From Syngnathus acus (lineage: Eukaryota > Chordata > Actinopteri > Syngnathiformes > Syngnathidae): a stretch of 64,000 nt of DNA. Shown one piece after another: positions 53,857 to 64,000 of this stretch (positions are counted from its first letter, which is position 1; the number at the start of each line of letters is the position of its first letter). The stretch spans positions 4,943,501-5,007,500 of the forward strand of contig NC_051104.1 in the NCBI RefSeq assembly GCF_901709675.1. Direction: 5' to 3'. The translations under genes and the position numbers were made by a program. The notes under the pieces were generated by a model, which did no database searches, had not been told where the DNA came from, and was given only the letters and a program-made list of their open reading frames with translations.

Positions 53857-56608
53857 ATGCAGTGGAAAAGAAATTTCTGCGGCCTCGCCTTTAGCTTCTT
53901 TTTCATTGTGTCGTGTTTCACGAATAAGGTGAGTACCTCACAATCCGCGTGTTTACTTTTTTTTTTTAGGGGAAAAAACTTTAACATGAGATCCGATGTA
54001 AGGAATAACCGGTCTGTCTTTTTTTGTTAATTGGTTGTCAACAGGTTTTACTTACTCGTACAGTTTCTATCTGCTGTAGCTGCTGTTTCTACAGATATGC
54101 CAATGTCAAAAATTTGGCTGTATTATTTGATTTTCTAAGAATAATAAGTGCGGCTATTTTCTCAAACCCGGCCTTGCATTGAAATGCACGTTTAAATACT
54201 TCAAATATGCATTTAAATGCACATTTAAATACTTCAAATATCAGGAACAAACATATTCAGAACCACTATTGCAGTTTTACTCATTTGACACTTGAGTTGA
54301 CTCTCAGCTTTTGTGATATTATCTGGTAAATAACTTATTAGTATAGCAGCAGTGACGTATCACGAGACCAGGAAATGAAATTAGATCATTTGGAATGGAA
54401 AGCATACAGGTGGCAGTATCGGCTTTGTTTCAAGGTATCTGTTACTCGCGAGACACTCGATAGCCACCATAAACAATCAAAAATGACACCAGGTAAGTCT
54501 TCATAGCCGGTTGATGTCGCAAAATGCTGCAGTAGTTTGACAAGTCATGTGTAACACAAAGGAAGGTCTTTGTTTACAGCCATCTGCCATTAGAGTAATT
54601 AAAACTTGACGTAGATCCAGACATCATCAAAGTACATTTATTATGTTTTCACTTTGTCTTTCAGTTTGTCCTGTCTGTAATGAAATTCACCTATCCAACC
54701 TTATTTCAAGGGTGAGTAGCAGATTTAACAGTGACATTTTATTATTGTGTTAGCATGGCTGACAAAAAAAAAAATGTACAGTACAAAGTATTAATTGCTC
54801 CCATGTCTCTTGTCTAAGATGGCAGACATTTATCGGGGCCCTCCTGCTCCTGCTTTCTGGCAAGCTGGGATTGGTGGAAATGAGCCGCATCTCCAGGTAC
54901 ACGACCCCAAATCAATCATTCAAATTCTAATTGATTCACTTCAGAATGATGTTTGATGCGTTTCAGATCATCTGCCTTTGCCTGGTTTCCAGGCTCCCTC
55001 CTGTTTGTGGGAAATATTTACGCAGGCTCCAGAGCTCTGTCACGTCTCGTGAGTCACATGTTGGCTTTTCTTCTGGGTCACTAATGTATAGGACTTAATG
55101 ATCAATTCGATCATTTCTCTATCCTTGCAGGAGATTCCTTTTTTCTTCACTCTGCAGAATTCTTCTCATGTCGTGAGTTATGTCATCTCGAAGGCTGTTC
55201 ATAGAGAGGTAAGAGTATGCGCCGGATGCTGCATTCACTCGACTCGGACAACGCGTTAGTCTCTTATCGTAGATGTTTTTATTTCTCTTTAATCGCAGAA
55301 AATTGAGTGGCTGAAATTTATCAGGTGTGTAATTTTTTTTTTTGGGTGATTTATTCTATATGAAGTGTGGGTCAGGTGATATTTTTTTTTACATGAAAAT
55401 AAGAACCCTATCTCTTCTATTGTTAGCGTATGTCTCATGCTAATTTCAGCCATCAACCTCCCCTCCTATGACCCCCAGGTAACTTTTTTTTTTGGTATCA
55501 TATATGATTATTTGTTACTTACGGTAATTGTTAAGATTGTCCTACTTTGTAGTTTGACTTCACCGGTTACATGTGGGCCATCGCTCATCTAGTCTGTGTT
55601 GGTAAGTCTTAAAAATTATAGTACTTTATATACTTTTTAAGCATTACTTTGGGGAAATGTGATGTATTTTTTATTTATTTTTGTCTTTCCAGGGGCTTAC
55701 AGGGTGTTTCAAGTTCACTACAAATCCAGCAATTTGAGGTAAAGGTGAGCATATTTGCAAAAGAATCAATTTTTCAATTCTAATGTCATTTTTTCTTGCA
55801 ATGTTTCTGATGTAGCGACATTGAGCAGCAATGCGTGAACTACTTGTTCAGGTAAGATTTCAGAATCATGTCATTATTATAAAAACAACATTAGAGATTC
55901 AACTGTGCTTTCTGTAACAGCGTTCTGCTTCTGGCAATGGCCGCTCACCCAACAGGTGATTCAAATGTTATTTTGAATTCAATTTAAAAATGCCACATTT
56001 TGCTTATTGACCTTTGTTCCACCACAGGTGACCTCACAAGTGCCTTGGAGTTCCCTTCTCTTCAGTCCTCCTCCTTCCGCGGGGGCTGCTGTGCAAGGTG
56101 AGACCACCGTAAAGCCACTTTGGATGTAACAGATAAGAGACGCTGGTTGTCGTTTTCGCAGTGCCTTGCTGGGCTTTTTGCTGCTTTTGGCCACAGTCAA
56201 ACTCAAAAGTGGATTATCCCTTCAGCACTTTGCCGTGTGGATTCTCATGGCTAAGGTAAAAATGTGTTAATCACGTGTTCACACAATGCATTTTTGCACA
56301 ATAAAAAAAATATATACGTCTATAATAAGTCTTTGATTTGTACCAGGTTACTGCCATGATCCTGTCAACTTTTATTTTCTATATGGACATGAACACACCA
56401 TCTATGATTTGGTAAGTGCAAAGCTTTGGGTACAAAATCTCACACACTAATAAAGAAGAATTTTACTAATGATATGAATACAAATGAAACCTGGATCTGT
56501 TTTTTGTTTTTTAATGTTGAAGCAGTCATTTGTTGTTCTGGTTGCAGTATGGCAGTCAGCCACGTGAGCGAGGCCTTGTTGGTTTATTTTGAGAGAGAAG
56601 CACAGTGA
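53857..56608 (+). CDS. tmem241: TMEM241-like multipass transporter, complete
   Basis: Exons: 53857-53928, 54665-54711, 54819-54896, 54967-55048, 55131-55208, 55299-55324, 55427-55478, 55553-55601, 55693-55738, 55816-55851, 55921-55955, 56028-56097, 56162-56255, 56347-56411, 56548-56608. They sum to 296 aa, equal to my recollection of the human protein. Recognisable segments: KFTYPTLFQGWQT, AGSRALSRLEIPFFFTLQN, FDFTGYMWAIAHLVCVGAY, AAHPTGDLTSALEFP and the C-terminus SEALLVYFEREAQ. About ten hydrophobic helices are spread along the chain. The family belongs with Vrg4-like nucleotide-sugar transporters of the Golgi; the substrate is not shown by sequence. The start chosen is ATG 53857, because it gives MQWKRNFCGLAFSFFF, a good first helix. 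An out-of-frame ATG lies 23 bases upstream. AATAAA at about 56719 is a likely polyadenylation signal. Confidence 0.93.
54183..54241. repeat. Two-copy 30-bp direct repeat in tmem241 intron 1
   Basis: The motif ATTTAAATACTTCAAATAT, or a close variant, occurs twice, about 32 bp apart. Confidence 0.6.
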
Positions 56609-57410
56609 TGTCAGCACTTCTGGATGGACCAAAAACCTGCACTTGTGAACAAATGTTCTTCTCATATGCCTTATTTTAATATTTGTATTTTATTGTTGCT
56701 GTGATGAGCTATGGACAGAATAAAATATCTGTTTACGTATTGTCTCATTGGTACCTTGTTTTAGAAGTGATGATTGATGATGATGATGATGAAGATGATG
56801 ACGACGATGATGATGACGACGATGATGATGACATATATACATACATACATACATACATACATACATACAGTGACGTGTGGTGAGGTTCATGACTGGAGAG
56901 GCACTGATGTAATAAACATTTATGTTAAAACTTGTCTGGTGTTTTATTCCTTGTTTTCTTTGGGCATGAAAACATACAAATCTGACATTTGGTTAACTGC
57001 TTTATATGACAATATGTCATATGGATCCAATGGCATGGGTCCATGACGATTGGAGACCACCCTCTGTTGCAGCCTTCGTCCGCCTTCAGTGCCGTTGTGA
57101 CTCACAGTGTCATCCTCCGCCACTCCCACCGTTGAGGTCTTTGGATCGCACTTTGTCTGGAACCTCCCCTTCGACCTTACCGCCATGGTTGAACCTACCA
57201 GGAGCCGAGACTCCAGACGGCATCGCTCTTAGGTTCATCGGAACACGCAAGGCTCTCCACCACGGCAAGGTGGTGATCCATGGAGAACTGCATATGATGA
57301 TGACAATATGTACATGTGTTTAATGTTGTGTAATATGTGTTGGTGTCCCCCAAAATAAAGAGCAAGTAGTCATATACACATTCTTGACATGAACAAAAAA
57401 TGCTTAAAGT
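56609..57410. other. 3' UTR of tmem241 and repeat-bearing spacer
   Basis: Contains the GAT and ATAC microsatellites and, at about 57040-57290, a GC-rich segment with CTCCACCACGGCAAGGTGGT. That segment resembles a dispersed fish retroelement fragment I recall but cannot name. No gene. Confidence 0.5.
56768..56869. repeat. Compound microsatellite (GAT/GAC)n then (ATAC)n
   Basis: About 20 GAT/GAC trinucleotide units change abruptly to about eight ATAC units. Apparent Asp-rich or Met-rich open frames here are artefacts of the repeat. Confidence 0.9.
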
Positions 57411-57680
57411 TATTAGGTACGACGGAAAATGGTGGTGTACCTAATGGAGTGTCTGTCTGACGTCACAAATCAACCAGCCAATCAGGAGGTGGGGGTGAGG
57501 GCGGGTGTGGCACTTTTCACTTTCAGTTAAGCTTTGGCCATGATTTTTCCCTAATAAAGTGGCCTGTTATTAGGTACACTTGAAAATGGCGGTGTACCTA
57601 ATGGAGTGTCTGAGTGATGTCACAGATCAACCAGCCAATCAGAAAGTGGGGGTGAGGGCGGGTGTGGCACTTTTCACTTA
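57411..57680. repeat. Two direct copies of a GGTACAC-bordered repeat flanking the satellite
   Basis: Two copies of a segment of about 130 bp lie in tandem, each with GGTGTACCTAATGGAGTGTC, CAACCAGCCAATCAG and GGGCGGGTGTGGCACTTTTC. Between them is CTAATAAAGTGGCCTGTTAT, a motif I recall as frequent in fish repeats. These segments appear to supply part of the 235-bp satellite unit that follows. Confidence 0.7.
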
Positions 57681-57889
57681 AACCAGGGGTGTCGAACTCC
57701 AGTCCTCGAGGGGCCGCGTTCCAATATGTTTTCCAAGTGACCCTCGTTAAGCGCACCTGCGTGAAAAGTTTTAGCTCCTTTCACGTTCTGCAGGAGCTAA
57801 AAGTTTTCACGCAGGTGCACTTAACGAGGGAAGCACACGGACACTCCATTAGGTACACCGCCATTTTCAAGTGTACCTAATAACAGGCC

Positions 57890-57916
57890 ACTAACCCTAA
57901 CCCTAACCCTAACCCT
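57890..57916. repeat. Interstitial telomeric repeat, about 4 units
   Basis: Four CTAACC-phase units (vertebrate TTAGGG on the other strand) sit inside the satellite, right after AACAGGCCA and before CTCGTTAAACAC. Confidence 0.92.
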
Positions 57917-59705
57917 CGTTAAACACACCTGCGTGAAAAGTTTTAGCCACTTTCACGTTCTGCAGGAGCTAAAACTTTTCACGCAGGTGCACTTAACGAG
58001 GGAATCTCACGGACACTCCATTAGGTACACCGCCATTTTCAAGTGTACCTAATAACAGGCCACTTTATTAGGGAAATATCATGGTCAAAGGTCACAGGTG
58101 TCAAGCTCTAGTCCTCGGGGCCGCGTTCCAATATGTTTTCCAAGTTACCCTCGTTAAACACACCTGCGTGAAAAGTTTTAGCCACTTTCACGTTCTGCAG
58201 GAGCTAAAACTTTTCACGCAGGTGCACTTAACGAGGGAATCTCACGGTCACTCCATTAGGTACACCGCCATTTTCCAGTGTACCTAATAACAGGCCACTT
58301 TATTAGGGAAATATCATGGTCAAAGGTCACAAGTGTCAAGCTGTCGTCCTCGGGGCCGCGTTCCAATATGTTTTCCAAGTTACCCTCGTTAAACGCACCT
58401 GCGTGAAAAGTTTTAGCCACTTTCACGTTCTGCAGGAGCTAAAACTTTTCACGCAGCTGCACTTAACGAGGGAAGCACACGGACACTCCATTAGGTACAC
58501 CGCCATTTTCAAGTGTACCTAATAACAGGCCACTTTATTCGGGAAATATCATGGTCAAAGGTCACAAGTGTCAAGCTCTCGTCCTCGGGGCCGCGTTCCA
58601 ATATGTTTTCCAAGTTACCCTCGTTAAACGCACCTGCGTGAAAAGTTTTAGCCACTTTCACGTTCTGCAGGAGCTAAAACTTTTCACGCAGCTGCACTTA
58701 ACGAGGGAAGCACACGGACACTCCATTAGGTACACCGCCATTTTCAAGTGTACCTAATAACAGGCCACTTTATTAGGGAAATATCATGGTCAAAGGTCAC
58801 AAGTGTCAAGCTCTCGTCCTCGGGGCCGCGTTCCAATATGTTTTCCAAGTTACCCTCGTTAAACACACCTGCGTGAAAAGTTTTAGCCACTTTCACGTTC
58901 TGCAGGAGCTAAAACTTTTCACGCAGGTGCACTTAACGAGGGAAGCACACGGACACTCCATTAGGTACACCGCCATTTTCAAGTGTACCTAATAACAGGC
59001 CACTTTATTAGGGAAATATCATGGTCAAAGGTCACAAGTGTCAAGCTCTCGTCCTCGGGGCCGCATTCCAATATGTTTTCCAAGTGACCCTCGTTAAACA
59101 CACCTGCGTGAAAAGTTTTAGCCACTTTCACGTTCTGCAGGAGCTAAAACTTTTCACGCAGGTGTACTTAACGAGGGAAGCACACGGACACTCCATTAGG
59201 TACACTGCCATTTTCAAGTGTACCTAATAACAGGCCACTTTATTAGGGAAATATCATGGTCAAAGGTCACAAGTGTCAAGCTCTGGTCCTCGGGGCCGCG
59301 TTCCAATATGTTTTCCAAGTTACCCTCGTTAAACACACCTGCGTGAAAAGTTTTAGCCACTTTCACGTTCTGCAGGAGCTAAAACTTTTCACGCAGCTGC
59401 ACTTAACGAGGGAAGCACACGGACACTCCATTAGGTACACCACCATTTTCAAGTGTACCTCATAACAGGCCACTTTATTAGGGAAATATCATGGTCAAAG
59501 GTCACGTGTCAAGCTCTAGTCCTCGGGGCCGCGTTCCAATATGTTTTCCACGTTACCCTCGTTAAACACACCTGCGTGAAAAGTTTTAGCCACTTTCACG
59601 TTCTGCAGGAGCTAAAACTTTTCACGCAGGTGCACTTAACGAGGGAAGCACACGGACACTCCATTAGGTACACCGCCATTTTCAAGTGTACCTAATAACA
59701 GGCCA

Positions 59706-59737
59706 CTAACCCTAACCCTAACCCTAACCCTAACCCT
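59706..59737. repeat. Interstitial telomeric repeat, about 5 units
   Basis: Five CTAACC units occur at precisely the same satellite junction as the tract at 57890, one unit longer. Confidence 0.92.
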
Positions 59738-60165
59738 CGTTAAACACACCTGCGTGAAAAGTTTTAGCCACTTTCACGTTCTGCAGGAGCTAAAACTTTT
59801 CACGCAGCTGCACTTAACGAGGGAAGCACACGGACACTCCATTAGGTACACCGCCATTTTCAAGTGTACCTCATAACAGGCCACTTTATTAGGGAAATAT
59901 CATGGTCAAAGGTCACGTGTCAAGCTCTAGTCCTCGGGGCCGCGTTCCAATATGTTTTCCACGTTACCCTCGTTAAACACACCTGCGTGAAAAGTTTTAG
60001 CCACTTTCACGTTCTGCAGGAGCTAAAACTTTTCACGCAGGTGCACTTAACGAGGGAGTCTTGGAAAACATGTTGGAATGCGGCCCTAGGGCTGGAGTTT
60101 GATACCTGCGACCTTTGACCCTGATATTTCTCTAATAAAGTGGCCTGTTATTAGGTACACCTGAC

Positions 60166-60370
60166 TTACACCGATTTCAAGGAGTTCATAGCTCAGAAGT
60201 GTCAGTTCTTTAAATGTCTTTTTGAACATCACCATACTTGAGCATTGTTTGAGATTTTGACTCATGTTTATAAATATATTAAAAGGTGGAGAGTGTTAAT
60301 GACACAATGACACAATGTAAAAGTTCAAAATAACATTCTTTATTTAGATCTTTGGTGCAATTTTGACATC
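60166..60370. other. Spacer and 3' UTR of rbbp8
   Basis: AT-rich sequence between the satellite and the rbbp8 stop codon. Minus-strand polyadenylation signal candidates (TTTATT on the plus strand, near 60340) are present. No gene. Confidence 0.5.
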
Positions 60371-63783
<3,413 letters not shown>

Positions 63784-64000
63784 TCTCAGTTCACTATTGG
63801 TAATGTCTTGTGTTTAGCATTTAAAATGTATTAAAATGTTCAAGTAAGTAATGTTGCTCGTGAAAATAAATTCTAATTTGCCGCGCCGAAATGCATGCTG
63901 GGAAACTTTGTTTTGTTTTTTTCTGCTGCGACGTCTTCTTCTTCTGTTTAGTTGCGAACCGAACCCGCGCATTACCGCCACCTATCGATTCACAATTGTT
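63784..64000 (-). promoter_or_regulatory. 5' UTR and probable promoter of rbbp8
   Basis: Sequence upstream of the rbbp8 start codon, with GC-rich segments (TTGCCGCGCCGAAATGC and ACCCGCGC). No definite core promoter element identified. Confidence 0.4.

Larger units (their letters stand above)
57681..60165. repeat. 235-bp satellite array built from a palindromic MITE
   Basis: The units repeat exactly every 235 bp: ATGGTCAAAGGTCAC recurs at 58081, 58316, 58551, 58786, 59021 and 59256. A hairpin core occurs about 11 times, with arms CACCTGCGTGAAAAGTTTTAG and the inverse CTAAAACTTTTCACGCAGGTG. The array's left border (GTCGAACTCCAGTCCTCGAG) and right border (GGCCCTAGGGCTGGAGTTTG) are mutually inverted, as the two outer arms of one palindromic element would be. 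Units are nearly identical, so amplification is recent. Two short units of about 172 bp carry telomeric repeats. Frames of 68 aa in each unit are a by-product of the period and not genes. Confidence 0.9.

Noticed and set aside
56683-57046. Asp-rich and Met-rich open frames after tmem241
   Set aside because: They are direct translations of the GAT/GAC and ATAC microsatellite and carry no gene signal.
58081-60118. Series of nearly identical 68-84-aa open frames, one per repeat
   Set aside because: They recur with the 235-bp satellite period, run through a non-coding hairpin repeat, and have no start context, splice signals or family match. They are a by-product of tandem amplification.

Overview
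The window looks like teleost fish genomic DNA. Genes are split into many short exons with GT-AG introns, often about 80-150 bp long. Five genes match vertebrate families across almost all their exons, and the repeats are fish-type (tRNA-derived SINE, LINE 3' fragment with a GGAT tail, short palindromic MITEs). Many introns carry poly-T tracts. I cannot name the species; no prokaryotic, organellar or viral features were seen.

Layout. (1) 780-8404, plus strand: the last six coding exons of a membrane-type matrix metalloproteinase, best matched to mmp16; the gene begins left of the window. (2) About 8.4-36.3 kb: a 28-kb stretch with no recognisable coding exon, holding MITEs, a SINE with an intact target-site duplication, a LINE fragment and microsatellites. 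(3) 36351-41455 and 42406-46132, plus strand: two complete tandem paralogues of the cone cyclic-nucleotide-gated channel beta subunit, cngb3, each with 18 coding positions. (4) 46563-53405, minus strand: complete nsmaf (FAN), 31 coding exons, about 909 aa. (5) 53857-56608, plus strand: complete tmem241, 15 exons, 296 aa, head-to-head with nsmaf. (6) About 57.4-60.2 kb: a 235-bp satellite built from a palindromic MITE, with two short interstitial telomeric-repeat tracts. (7) 60371-63783, minus strand: complete rbbp8 (CtIP), 18 exons, about 607 aa.

The most interesting observation is in the first cngb3 copy. It has two alternative versions of the exon encoding the pore loop, selectivity filter and S6, lying in tandem at 39236-39377 and 39712-39853. 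Both are 142 bp, in the same phase, with good splice sites. Exactly one must be used: including both, or skipping both, gives an early stop. The upstream version replaces the beta-subunit filter Ile-Gly-Gly-Leu with Ile-Ala-Glu-Leu, placing an acidic residue where CNGA subunits have their pore glutamate. The second copy has only the standard exon. The two paralogues also share near-identical exons 15-16, continuing into intron 15, which suggests recent gene conversion across the cyclic-nucleotide-binding domain.

The genes are functionally unrelated: pericellular proteolysis (mmp16), cone phototransduction (cngb3), TNF-receptor/sphingomyelinase signalling (nsmaf), a putative Golgi nucleotide-sugar transporter (tmem241) and DNA end resection (rbbp8). 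From memory of the human map, mmp16-cngb3 is a conserved neighbourhood on 8q21, nsmaf lies at 8q12, and tmem241 and rbbp8 lie close together on 18q11. The fish order therefore joins segments that are separate in human. All exon borders were read by eye from splice consensus, phase and remembered family sequences; no alignment or expression data were used.
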